Below are positions 45,501 through 52,953 of a stretch of 64,000 nucleotides of DNA, one piece after another. The stretch covers positions 1,488,001-1,552,000 of the forward strand of contig NZ_CP013747.1 of the NCBI RefSeq assembly GCF_001484605.1, given 5' to 3'. Within the stretch, counting starts at the first letter, position 1, and each line of letters begins with the position of its first letter. Position numbers and translations under genes: made by a program. Source of the stretch: Pseudarthrobacter sulfonivorans (GTDB lineage: Bacteria > Actinomycetota > Actinomycetes > Actinomycetales > Micrococcaceae). The notes beneath the pieces are model-generated. The model saw only the letters and a program-made list of their open reading frames with translations. It was not told the origin of the DNA and did not search any database.

Positions 45501-47144
45501 GTCCTGCCGGAATTCACGGTCCTGGACATGGACGGCGTGAAGGTTGCCGTCATCGGCACCGTCACCCAGGAAGTCCCGTCCCTGGTGACACCCGCCGGCA
45601 TCGCCGATCTTGACTTCGGCGATCCCGTGGACGCCATCAACCGCGTGGCTGCCAAGATCACGGCAGAGAACCTCGCCGACGTGATCATCGCGGAAAACCA
45701 CGACGGCGCCGGGTCAGGGACACCGGATGGCGCCACGCTCGAGCAGGAAGTGGCAGCGGGCGGCCCGTTTGCGAAGCTGGTCACCGAAACCTCCCCCGAG
45801 GTGGACGCGATCTTCACCGGCCACACGCACAAGGAATACGCCTGGAACGCACCGGTCCCCAGGGCCGACGGCAAGACCCGTCCGATTGTCCAGACCGGCA
45901 ATTACGGCGAGAACATCGGCCAGATCCAGCTCACGGTGGATACGGCCACCAAGGAAGTCACCGCGTCGAAGGCCGGGAACGTCAGGCGGACCACGGATGC
46001 CGCCGCCGGCCTCGTAGCCGCTTACCCGCGGGTTGCAGCGGTTGATGCCATCGTGCAGAAGGCTCTTGCCGAAGCAGCCACGATCGGCAACCAGCCCGTG
46101 GGTGCGCTGACCGCGGATATCACCACGGCCTTCACCGCGGACCCCGCGGGCGGACCCGCCAAGCGTGATGACCGGGCCAGCGAATCGACGCTGGGCAACC
46201 TGGTGGCCGACTCACTGTTGGAGTCGCTCCAGCCGGCTGAGCTGGGCGCCGCGGAAATCGGCGTCGTCAATCCCGGCGGCCTCCGCAACGAGCTGTACTA
46301 CGCCCCGGACGGCACCATCACCTACGCGGAGGCCAACTCGGTCCTGCCGTTCGTGAACAACCTGTGGACCACGTCCCTGACGGGCACGCAGTTCAAGGCA
46401 CTCCTGGAGCAGCAGTGGCAGACCAACGCTGACGGCACGGTCCCCAGCCGCGCCTACCAGCAACTGGGCCTGTCCAGGAACGTCAACTACACCTACGACG
46501 CAACCCGCGCCGCCGGTGACCGGATCACCTCCATCCGCGTGGCCGGTGCGCTGATCGATCCGGCGAAGTCCTACCGGATCGGAACGTTCAGCTTCCTGGC
46601 CACCGGCGGCGACAACTTCCGCGTCTTCAAGGACGGAACCGGCACCAAGGATTCAGGGCTGGTGGACCGGGACGCCTGGATCCAGTACCTGCAGGGTCAC
46701 AAGCCCGTGTCGCCGGACTTCGCCCGGCGGACCGTGGCCGTGGTGAACACCACTGCAGCCGAGGTCAAGGCCGGGGATGCCATCACGCTGGCGGTCTCCA
46801 AACTGGACCTCACCTCGCTGGGCAGCCCGGTCAATACCTCGCTGGCTGCGGTGTTCACTGACAGCGCCGGAACTGTAACGGATCTTGGCACCGTCCCGGT
46901 TGCGGCCGGCGCTGCCGCCGTGAATCTCGCCGTTCCTGCCGGCGCTGCTGCGGGGACCGGAACCCTGACGCTCACGGCCGCCGAGTCCGGCACCGTGGTG
47001 AAGGCTGCTGTCCAGGTCGCTGGCAGCGGACCCGTTCCGCCGGAATGCGTGGCACCGGTGGCACCCACCAAGTGGTACGACATCCTGGGCTGGATCCGTT
47101 ACGGCATTGCCTGGATCCAGTACCAGCAGTGCCTGCGCGGCTAG
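42570..47144 (+). CDS. Secreted LTD-nuclease (ExeM/NucH)-5'-nucleotidase multidomain protein
   Basis: This extracellular protein of about 1524 residues has a Sec signal peptide (cleavage after AFA, about residue 35), a lamin-tail domain (45-170; VVINEAYLSGGSAGAAYKSKFVELYN), a Pro-rich linker and OB-like domain (210-340). An endonuclease/exonuclease/phosphatase domain (520-845) shows IASFNVLNYF, LMEIENS, IGDFNSYAQEDP and SDHDPVVVG. A UshA-type 5'-nucleotidase (865-1390) shows FLGINDFHG, GNHEFDGG and GHTHKEY. A beta domain (1395-1490) and Cys-bracketed tail follow. Together it could degrade extracellular DNA to nucleotides and then nucleosides plus phosphate. ATG 42585 is an alternative start. 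There is no LPXTG motif. Confidence 0.9.
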   Translation: MKVERMHHSPWKLALGTAVSAGLIAAPLAAVPAFAVDAAPAGTSPVVINEAYLSGGSAGAAYKSKFVELYNTSDAAVSLDGWSVQYRSGAGTAAPTSVAALTGSIPAKGHYLIKGGANNGGVEGADLPTPDFVATSLNFSGSAGTIILAKQATAAPLATGSVVEPAGVADLLGYGSSNTFETQAAVAPASNTDVKSLNRSAGTDSNSNRADFTLNTAVTPTAAGGTVDPVPDPTPDPDPTPAPVPGTKTIAEIQGTGTASPLAGTAVTTRGKVTAAFPTGGFAGYYVQTPGTGGDLTPGGHAASDAVFVYSPATAGSVQIGDFVEVTGTVSEFFGMTQVSVADAAGLTKLTDAAPEVKATAFTLPAAESFREALEGMLLAPQGPVTVTDNYSLNQYGEIGLSGGTTTLVQPTAVARYGSAEYQAAVADNAARGIKLDDGATTNFLKDATTKAQVLPYLTATDPVRVGSPVTFATNVVLGYANNAWKFQPLTHLTEANKGTVQPASFGATRTQAPTSVGGNLKIASFNVLNYFPTTGDTLTGCSFYKDRDGNPITVQGGCDARGAANAENFLRQQNKIVAAITKTGADVVSLMEIENSAQFGKDRDDALAKLVDALNIATPGIWDYVRTPANAPPLADEDMIRTAFIFKKAVAEPVEESIIHNDTVAFANARKPLAQVFKPVGAGDDKKFIAIANHFKSKGSAATPDDTDKGQGASNLARTAQARSLLDFAAGLQATKGTDKVFLIGDFNSYAQEDPMNVFTDAGYVNQDGKAKNADGSAKHSYLFGGLVGSLDHILASPGADTVVTGADIWNINSVESVALEYSRYNNNVTNYYAPDQYRASDHDPVVVGLDLPAGPVTPASVELNFLGINDFHGRIDTNTVLFAGTIEKLRAAAPGATAFLSAGDNIGASLFASAVAKDQPTIDVLNALELDASAVGNHEFDGGWADLRDRVIAGGTNATFPLLGANVYKKGTTEPVLPEFTVLDMDGVKVAVIGTVTQEVPSLVTPAGIADLDFGDPVDAINRVAAKITAENLADVIIAENHDGAGSGTPDGATLEQEVAAGGPFAKLVTETSPEVDAIFTGHTHKEYAWNAPVPRADGKTRPIVQTGNYGENIGQIQLTVDTATKEVTASKAGNVRRTTDAAAGLVAAYPRVAAVDAIVQKALAEAATIGNQPVGALTADITTAFTADPAGGPAKRDDRASESTLGNLVADSLLESLQPAELGAAEIGVVNPGGLRNELYYAPDGTITYAEANSVLPFVNNLWTTSLTGTQFKALLEQQWQTNADGTVPSRAYQQLGLSRNVNYTYDATRAAGDRITSIRVAGALIDPAKSYRIGTFSFLATGGDNFRVFKDGTGTKDSGLVDRDAWIQYLQGHKPVSPDFARRTVAVVNTTAAEVKAGDAITLAVSKLDLTSLGSPVNTSLAAVFTDSAGTVTDLGTVPVAAGAAAVNLAVPAGAAAGTGTLTLTAAESGTVVKAAVQVAGSGPVPPECVAPVAPTKWYDILGWIRYGIAWIQYQQCLRG

Positions 47145-47154
47145 CCGCTTCGCA

Positions 47155-47245
47155 CTAAAACCAACGCGGGCTAAAACCAACGCGGGGTCACTTCGCGCCC
47201 ATTCCGAAGGGAATATCAGGCGTGAAGTGACCCCGCGTTGGTTTA
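47155..47245. repeat. Direct repeat plus long inverted repeat, bidirectional terminator
   Basis: CTAAAACCAACGCGG occurs at 47155 and again at 47171. The second copy starts the left arm of a near-perfect stem of about 26 bases (47173-47198 with 47219-47245). The loop holds ATTCC/GGAAT. It sits between two convergent genes. Confidence 0.8.
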
Positions 47246-47258
47246 AGCGGGCCGGATG

Positions 47259-48611
47259 TCAGGCGGGCTGCGGCACCCGTTCAAAGGAGTTGGCCGGGAC
47301 GGCCAGGCCAAAGTGCTCGCGGAGCGTGCGCCCGGTGTATTCGCGCCGGAACAGCCCGCGGTCCTGGAGGATGGGGACCACCTGGTCCACAAAGATATCC
47401 AGGCCGGAGGGCAGCACGGGCGGCATGATGTTGAACCCGTCCGCGGCGCCGGACTGGAACCAGTGCTGGATGGCGTCGGCCACCTGGTCCGGCGTTCCCG
47501 CGAAAGTGCGGTGCCCGCGGCCTCCGCCGAGCCGGCCGATGAGCTGCCGGACGGTCAGTTGTTCGTTGCGGGCGAGGTTCACCACCAGCGTGTAACGGCT
47601 CTTGGCACCCTCAATCTCGTCCTCCGGCGGGAGGTCTACGGGCAGCTGGGCCTCCAGTTTCAGGGACTCCGGCGGGACTCGCAGCAGGTTGGCCAGCTGC
47701 CGCACCGCGTGTTCCGGCAGGATCAGCTCATCCAGTTCCCGTTCCAGCCTCAGCGCCTCGGCCTCCGTGGCCGCGATGACCGGAACGATCCCCGGCAGGA
47801 TCTTGATGGACTGCGGGTCCCGGCCCGCCGCCGTCGTCCGCCTTTTCAGGTCGGCGTAGAAGTCCTGGGCAGCCGCCAGGGTCTGGTGCGCCGTGAAGAC
47901 CGCCTCCGCGTACCGCGCCGCAAAGTCCTTTCCGTTCTCCGAGGAACCGGCCTGGACAATCACCGGATGCCCCTGGACGGATCTGGGCACATCCAGACCG
48001 CCCTCCACCTGGAAATGCCGGCCCTGGTGGTTCACCGGATGCACCCGCGAGCTGTCCGCCCAAACACCGGCGTCCTTGTCCGCCACCACGGCGTCATCCT
48101 CCCAGCTGTCCCAAAGCTTCTTGGCGACGTCCAGGAATTCCGCTGCCCGCTCGTACCGCTGCGAGTGGGCGGGCTGGCCGGCCAGGGAGAAGTTCCTGGC
48201 GGCCGCGTCGCCCGCTGTGGTCACCACATTCCAGCCCGTCCTGCCGCCGCTGATGTGGTCCACGGAGGCGAAGCGCCGCGCCAGGTTGTACGGCTCGTTG
48301 TACGTCGTCGAGGCGGTGGCGATCAGCCCGATCCGCTCCGTGACGGCCGCGATGGCGGCGAGCAACACGGTAGGTTCGAGGCTCCCGTAGGGCCGCTGGG
48401 CCACGTTTCCGTGCAGCACCGGGGAGTCGGCGAAAAAGATCGAGTCGAGCTTGCCGCGCTCTGCCGTCTGGGCCAGCCGCTGGAAGTGGGCAACGTCCGT
48501 GCCGGCGAAGCTGTTGCTCTCCGGCAGCCGCCACGACGCCTCGTGGTGGCCGGTGCTCATCAGGAAGGCGTTCAGGTGCAGTTGCCTGGAGCCGCCAACC
48601 GTGGCACTCAC
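47259..48611 (-). CDS. LLM-class flavin-dependent monooxygenase (NtaA/SnaA/DszA type)
   Basis: The 450-residue protein opens LHLNAFLMSTGHHEASWRLPES and has FFADSPVL, TASTTYNEPYNLARRFASVDHISGGRTGWNVVTT and VIVQAGSSENGKDFAA, all typical of FMNH2-dependent monooxygenases for organosulfur and aminopolycarboxylate substrates. Its start overlaps the upstream dioxygenase stop by 4 bases (GTGA). In this operon the likely role is oxidative release of sulfite from a sulfone or sulfonate. A flavin reductase is not encoded nearby. Confidence 0.88.
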   Translation of the reverse strand: MSATVGGSRQLHLNAFLMSTGHHEASWRLPESNSFAGTDVAHFQRLAQTAERGKLDSIFFADSPVLHGNVAQRPYGSLEPTVLLAAIAAVTERIGLIATASTTYNEPYNLARRFASVDHISGGRTGWNVVTTAGDAAARNFSLAGQPAHSQRYERAAEFLDVAKKLWDSWEDDAVVADKDAGVWADSSRVHPVNHQGRHFQVEGGLDVPRSVQGHPVIVQAGSSENGKDFAARYAEAVFTAHQTLAAAQDFYADLKRRTTAAGRDPQSIKILPGIVPVIAATEAEALRLERELDELILPEHAVRQLANLLRVPPESLKLEAQLPVDLPPEDEIEGAKSRYTLVVNLARNEQLTVRQLIGRLGGGRGHRTFAGTPDQVADAIQHWFQSGAADGFNIMPPVLPSGLDIFVDQVVPILQDRGLFRREYTGRTLREHFGLAVPANSFERVPQPA

Positions 48612-49567
48612 GCGCGAACCCCGGCTGCTTCGCGGGCAACTGCTTCAGGAACGACGACGGTCTCGGAGTAGGCGGACGAGTCGCCCTTGATGGAGGTGCT
48701 GCTGCGTCCGTCCACGCCGCGGGGCAGGTCGCCGGCGATGGTCACGCGGTTGAGCTGGCGGGGCTGGCCGTCATAGTTGTCCGGGGCGTAGTGCTGGGTG
48801 ATGCGGTTGTCGAACAGCACCAGCTGGTCCGGCTCCCAGTTCACGCGCACGACGTTCTCCGGGCGAGTGATGTAGGCCTGCAGGAGCCGCAGGATGTCCT
48901 TGGACTCCGTATTGGACAGGCCAACAATCCGCAGCCGCTGCGCGAAGCCCCCAATGAACAATCCGCGCTCGCCGGTCAGCGGGTGGACCCGCACCACGGG
49001 GTGGGCGGATTCGAAGTGGATCCTGGTGAACTCCTTGCGCCGTTCGTCGGCGTTGGCATGTTCCAGGTTCTTGGGCACGGAGTAGTCGTAGTCGTTGGTG
49101 TGGATGGCCCAGAGGGTGTCGGCGAAGTTCCGCAGCTCCTCCGGCAGGTCCTGGTAGGCCCCGGCCGAGGACGCGATCAGGGTTTCCCCGCCGTAGCCCG
49201 GCAGGGTGATGCTGCGCAGCGTGGAGGCCTGCGGCGGGTTCACCACGAAGGTGACGTCGGTGTGCCAGTTGTTGGCGCTGCCGTTTTCGCTGTCCACGGG
49301 CAGGACCGCTGGCTTTCCGTCCACGGAGGCCACCGTGGGGTGGGCCTTGGTGAGCGGGCCGAAGCGGCTGGCGAAACGCACTTGGTCCTCGTCGGTGCGG
49401 ATGTTCGCTTCCCGGAAGACCAGGGCCTTGTGCGTGTTCAAGGCGTCCCGGAGCTGCGCCACGGTGTCCGGGGACAGGTCTGCGCTGAGGTCCAGGCCGC
49501 GGATTTCGGCGCCGATGCGGGAGCTGAGCTTGGTGAACTGGAGCTTGGTTTCGGTGATGACGGTCAT
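48608..49567 (-). CDS. TauD/TfdA-family Fe(II)/2-oxoglutarate dioxygenase
   Basis: The 319-residue enzyme has the metal motif H-x-D in NNWHTDVTFVVNPP, the distal His in DNRITQHYAPDNY and the 2-oxoglutarate-binding Arg in RQLNRVTIAGD. The N-terminus RIGAEIRGLDLSADLS is TauD-like. Such enzymes hydroxylate sulfonates or alkyl sulfates next to sulfur, releasing sulfite or sulfate. AAAGGA lies before the ATG. It is the fourth gene of the operon, after the transporter. Confidence 0.9.
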   Translation of the reverse strand: MTVITETKLQFTKLSSRIGAEIRGLDLSADLSPDTVAQLRDALNTHKALVFREANIRTDEDQVRFASRFGPLTKAHPTVASVDGKPAVLPVDSENGSANNWHTDVTFVVNPPQASTLRSITLPGYGGETLIASSAGAYQDLPEELRNFADTLWAIHTNDYDYSVPKNLEHANADERRKEFTRIHFESAHPVVRVHPLTGERGLFIGGFAQRLRIVGLSNTESKDILRLLQAYITRPENVVRVNWEPDQLVLFDNRITQHYAPDNYDGQPRQLNRVTIAGDLPRGVDGRSSTSIKGDSSAYSETVVVPEAVAREAAGVRA

Positions 49568-49634
49568 GGTGTTTCCTTTGCAGTTCAGAAGGGGCAGTTT
49601 TGTGTTTGTTGGTTCAGGGGTGGCGGCTGGGCGC

Positions 49635-50558
49635 TCAGGTGTCGGAGCCGACGGCGGTGCGCCAGCGGGAGAAGTGCCGTTCCAGTGCCACGAGTACCGT
49701 GTTGACCAGCAGGCCCACGACGGAGACTGTGAGGATGCCGGCGTACATGTCGGGGATCAGGAAGCTGCTCTGTGCGTTGACGATCAGGTAGCCCAGGCCG
49801 GCTTTGGCGCCCACCATCTCGGCCGCGATGAGCACCAGGATGGAGGAGGTTCCGGCCATCCTGATGCCGGTGAAGATCGTGGGCACGGCCGACGGCAGGA
49901 TCACCTTCTGGAAGAGCCGGAAGCTGTTCAGTCCCAGGGATTTCGCGGCCCGGATCAGCAGCGGGTCCACGGTCCTGACGCCGGCGATGGTGTTCAGCAG
50001 GACCGGGAAGAATGCGGCGTAGGCCACGATGGTGATCTTCGATTCCTCCCCGATGCCCAGCAGCAGGGTGAACACCGGCAGCAGGGCCAAGGTTGCCGTG
50101 TTGCGGAAAAGCTCCAGCAGCGGGTTGAGGAACGAATTCAGCCAGCCGTACCAGGCGATCAGGAGCCCCAGGACAACGGCGGACACCACGGCGATGCCGA
50201 AACCGGACACCGAGCGGGTCAGGCTGGCCTGCAGATGGCTCTGCAGCTGCCCGTTCTCCAGGAGCTTGGCTCCTGCTGCCAGCACCTCGTGCAGCGGTGG
50301 CAGGAACACCCGGGTGGCCGGGCTGGCCAGGTACAGCGGACCCACTTCCCACAGTGCCAGGAACAGGACAACGGCGAGCGATTTCCAGCCAGCCCGCCCC
50401 GCGTGGCGGGCAGCGGCACCCAGCCGGGCTGCCGGCGTCGGGCGTTGTCCACGCCCTGAACCGGACGGTCCGGAGGGTCCGGGCTGCGGCGCTCCGGACT
50501 GCAGTGAAGGGTCGACGGCGGCAGCCGCCTCTTGCGGTCGGGTCAACACAGTGCTCAT
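49635..50558 (-). CDS. Sulfonate-type ABC transporter permease (SsuC/TauC)
   Basis: The 307-residue permease has about six membrane segments after a long Pro/Gly-rich cytoplasmic N-terminus (1-55). The EAA-loop region is RAAKSLGLNSFRLFQKVILPSAVPTIFTGIRM. It belongs to the BPD permease group for sulfonate, taurine and nitrate. Its ATG overlaps the ATPase stop by 1 base (TGATG). Neighbouring desulfonation enzymes favour an organosulfur substrate. Confidence 0.9.
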   Translation of the reverse strand: MSTVLTRPQEAAAAVDPSLQSGAPQPGPSGPSGSGRGQRPTPAARLGAAARHAGRAGWKSLAVVLFLALWEVGPLYLASPATRVFLPPLHEVLAAGAKLLENGQLQSHLQASLTRSVSGFGIAVVSAVVLGLLIAWYGWLNSFLNPLLELFRNTATLALLPVFTLLLGIGEESKITIVAYAAFFPVLLNTIAGVRTVDPLLIRAAKSLGLNSFRLFQKVILPSAVPTIFTGIRMAGTSSILVLIAAEMVGAKAGLGYLIVNAQSSFLIPDMYAGILTVSVVGLLVNTVLVALERHFSRWRTAVGSDT

Positions 50559-51442
50559 CAGGCGGCACTCCTTTCGAGGGGTTGTTCATCGGGGGCGGTG
50601 CCGTCCGGGAGGATCTTCCGGTGGCCGGAGTTCTGGGCCAGGCGGACTTCGTCGTGCAGCAGGGACCAGACCTGGTGCCGGTGTTCCACAAAGGCCGGAT
50701 GCGAGCGGATGTCCGCGTCGCCGTCGCGGTCGGGGATGTTGATGTCCACGATTTCCTTGAGCCTGCCGGGGCGGGCGCTGAGCACCGCCACGCGCTGGCC
50801 GAGGTAGACCGCCTCGTCGATCCCGTGGGTGATGAAGACGATGGTTTTGCCCGTGGCTTTCCAGATCCGCAGGAGCTCGTCCTGGAGCTGTTCGCGGGTC
50901 TGGGCGTCCAGGGCGGCGAAGGGCTCGTCCATCAGCAGAACGTCCGGCTCATAGGCGAGGCTTCTGGCGATGGCCACGCGCTGCTTCATACCGCCGGACA
51001 GTTCATGCGGATAGCGGTCCTCGAACCCGGCAAGGCCCACCAAATCGAGGAACTCGCTGGCCTTCGCCGCCCTTTCCTTCCTGGACAGACCCGTGTTCTC
51101 GAGGCCGATGGAGACGTTGGCCGACGCCGTGCGCCAGGGGAACAGCGCGTACTGCTGGAAGACAACCGCCCTGTCCTGGCCGGGTCCCGTCACTTCCTTG
51201 CCGTCCACCAGGACCTTCCCCGAGGTGGGGCGGGAAAGACCCGCCAGCAGATCCAGGAGGGTGGTCTTGCCGGAGCCGCTGGGGCCCACCAGGGTGAGGA
51301 ACTCACCGGCGGCCACGTCCAGGCTGAGGTCATCCAAGGCGGTGAGGACGGAAGCTTCCGTCCCGGTGTTCTTGCCCGCCCCTTTGCCCGGCCGGACAGT
51401 GAATTCCTTGGTGACGTTTCGGAGACTGATCTTGGGTGTCAT
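50558..51442 (-). CDS. Sulfonate-type ABC transporter ATP-binding protein (SsuB/TauB)
   Basis: The 294-residue ATPase shows Walker A GPSGSGKTT, signature LSGGMKQRVAIARSL, Walker B VLLMDEPFAALD and the switch His in VFITHGIDEAVYLG. The motif QYALFPWRTASANV after the Q-loop is typical for the nitrate/sulfonate group. It starts 3 bases after the binding-protein stop. A short Glu/Arg-rich tail ends the protein. Confidence 0.92.
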   Translation of the reverse strand: MTPKISLRNVTKEFTVRPGKGAGKNTGTEASVLTALDDLSLDVAAGEFLTLVGPSGSGKTTLLDLLAGLSRPTSGKVLVDGKEVTGPGQDRAVVFQQYALFPWRTASANVSIGLENTGLSRKERAAKASEFLDLVGLAGFEDRYPHELSGGMKQRVAIARSLAYEPDVLLMDEPFAALDAQTREQLQDELLRIWKATGKTIVFITHGIDEAVYLGQRVAVLSARPGRLKEIVDINIPDRDGDADIRSHPAFVEHRHQVWSLLHDEVRLAQNSGHRKILPDGTAPDEQPLERSAA

Positions 51443-51445
51443 CTT

Positions 51446-52558
51446 CTATCTTTTCGACGTTGCTGCCGGTGCCGGGGTTTCCAGCAGGTTGAAGTCATTG
51501 GTGTAGAGCTTCTTGGTGTCCAGGTCGCCGGTGATGATTCCCGCGGACTTCAGGTAATCGGCCCAGCGGGTGAAGTCCTGGTCCTGGAGCCGGCCGCCCG
51601 GCGATGCCACTCCCACGCTCTTCCAGTACTTCAGCGTTTCCGTGCTCTCGTTGCGGCCGCGCTTGGCGATGATTTCCTCGAATTTGGCGATGACCTGCTC
51701 CCGCGGTGTGGTGCGCTCCCACTCGATGGCCTTGGCGATTCCGGTAACCACCGTGCGGCTGGTTTCCGGGTTCTTGGCCAGGAAGTCCTTGCGGAGGACG
51801 TACTGGCCGGCGTCGAACGGGCCGCCGATCACCCCGACGTCGGTAAACAGGGCCCGTACGCCTCCTTCGGCGAGCGCCCGGTCCTGGAGCACCCCGCCGA
51901 GCGTGCCGACGTCGACCTGTTTCTTGCGGAGGGCCACTTCGGTTTCATTCGGCGGCACCACCACCAGCTGGACCTGTTTGATCTCCTCCGGCGTCAGCCC
52001 GCTGTTTTTCAGGTGGGTGTTGATGATCGCTTCGTGGTGGGCGCCCAGGGTGTTCACGGCGACTTTTTTGCCGATCAGGTCCCGGGCTGTCTTGATGGGG
52101 CTGCCCTCTTCCACGTAGTAGCCGGTGAACGTTTCCTTGTCCTCGCCGTAGTAGTTGATGACGGCCTGGACAGGAGCGCCCGCCTCGATGAGCTTGATGA
52201 CGGCACCAGTGAACGCTCCCCCGATGTCTGTCTGGTCGGTGGCCACGGACTGGATGCTCTGCGGCCCGCTGGTGGTGTTGCTGACCCACTCGAGCTTGAC
52301 GTCGCCCAGGTAACCGAGATCCTCCGCCACTTCCACCAAAGCCACGGTGTTGGGCGAACCCTGGTAGCGGACGGTTTTCACTTCGGCGCCGCTGCCTCCG
52401 GACTGGGCTGTCGCTGCGCCGCCACAACCCGTCAGCACCAGCGAGAGCGCCAGGGCTGCGGCGACCGCGGCCGCAGTGTCTGCTGCCTTCCTTACAGCAG
52501 GCACTGCAGCCCTGCCTGCAGCGGGGGCGGTTCGTGCGGATGGCTTTCGGAATTTCAT
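51446..52558 (-). CDS. Sulfonate-type ABC transporter substrate-binding lipoprotein (SsuA/TauA)
   Basis: The 370-residue protein has an unusually long N-region before the signal hydrophobic core and lipobox VLTGC (Cys about residue 45). The binding domain follows the SsuA/NMT1 pattern: VRYQGSPNTVALVEVAEDLGYLGDVKLEWV and QSVATDQTDIGGAFTGAVIKL. It delivers the organosulfur compound to the permease. The start at 52558 gives the shortest plausible signal peptide; a longer reading to 52630 is less likely. It is the first gene of the five-gene operon. Confidence 0.88.
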   Translation of the reverse strand: MKFRKPSARTAPAAGRAAVPAVRKAADTAAAVAAALALSLVLTGCGGAATAQSGGSGAEVKTVRYQGSPNTVALVEVAEDLGYLGDVKLEWVSNTTSGPQSIQSVATDQTDIGGAFTGAVIKLIEAGAPVQAVINYYGEDKETFTGYYVEEGSPIKTARDLIGKKVAVNTLGAHHEAIINTHLKNSGLTPEEIKQVQLVVVPPNETEVALRKKQVDVGTLGGVLQDRALAEGGVRALFTDVGVIGGPFDAGQYVLRKDFLAKNPETSRTVVTGIAKAIEWERTTPREQVIAKFEEIIAKRGRNESTETLKYWKSVGVASPGGRLQDQDFTRWADYLKSAGIITGDLDTKKLYTNDFNLLETPAPAATSKR

Positions 52559-52953
52559 GGGTGAATCTTTCTGCGCTGGAGTTGTGGAACCGGTGATGCG
52601 GGTCCGGGCCGGCTGGCTTGTGGCAACCACTAGAACAGAGAAGGAGGTGCGGCAAAAGGGCGGGGTTCACAGCGCGAAACCGCACGTCACGGCGGTCCAT
52701 GGGGCGTAGCACGGGGCAATCCGGACGCAGGAGGCCACGCCGCGTCATCCACCACAACAGGGCGCAACAATGCGTCAGGGATCGTCGGGGACCGAGGCTG
52801 CGCGAAGTCATCAACCGCAACGCCAGGACACGGCGGCTCAACATTCTCCGAGTTTTTGTCCACATAATCGGCGTTGCCGAACGCTCAGGGGACGTTATCT
52901 GGACAAAAACTCAGGGGACGCGAGGACGAATATTTTCGCTGCGGCGGGGATCC
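52559..52953. other. Intergenic region upstream of the sulfonate operon
   Basis: This stretch of almost 400 bases holds no convincing gene. It should contain the promoter of the sulfonate operon (minus strand) and the 3' end of the FAD protein transcript. The only clear structure is the inverted repeat at 52850-52912. I see no recognisable SAM riboswitch or T-box. Confidence 0.6.
52850..52912. repeat. Inverted repeat with flanking direct repeat
   Basis: GAGTTTTTGTCCACATAA (52850-52867) and TTATCTGGACAAAAACTC (52895-52912) are reverse complements with one mismatch. CTCAGGGGACG occurs twice, in the loop and directly after the right arm. It lies about 40 bases after the FAD gene stop and may end that transcript. 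Confidence 0.75.

Noticed and set aside
52639..52650. AAGGAGGTG on the plus strand, a perfect-looking ribosome binding site
   Set aside because: No plausible plus-strand gene follows it; the neighbouring genes are on the minus strand.
52590..52700. Cysteine-containing leader peptide before the sulfonate operon (LLLCSSGC on the minus strand)
   Set aside because: The frame has no stop near the operon start and continues deep into the substrate-binding gene, so it behaves as a shadow frame. No ribosome binding site is seen.
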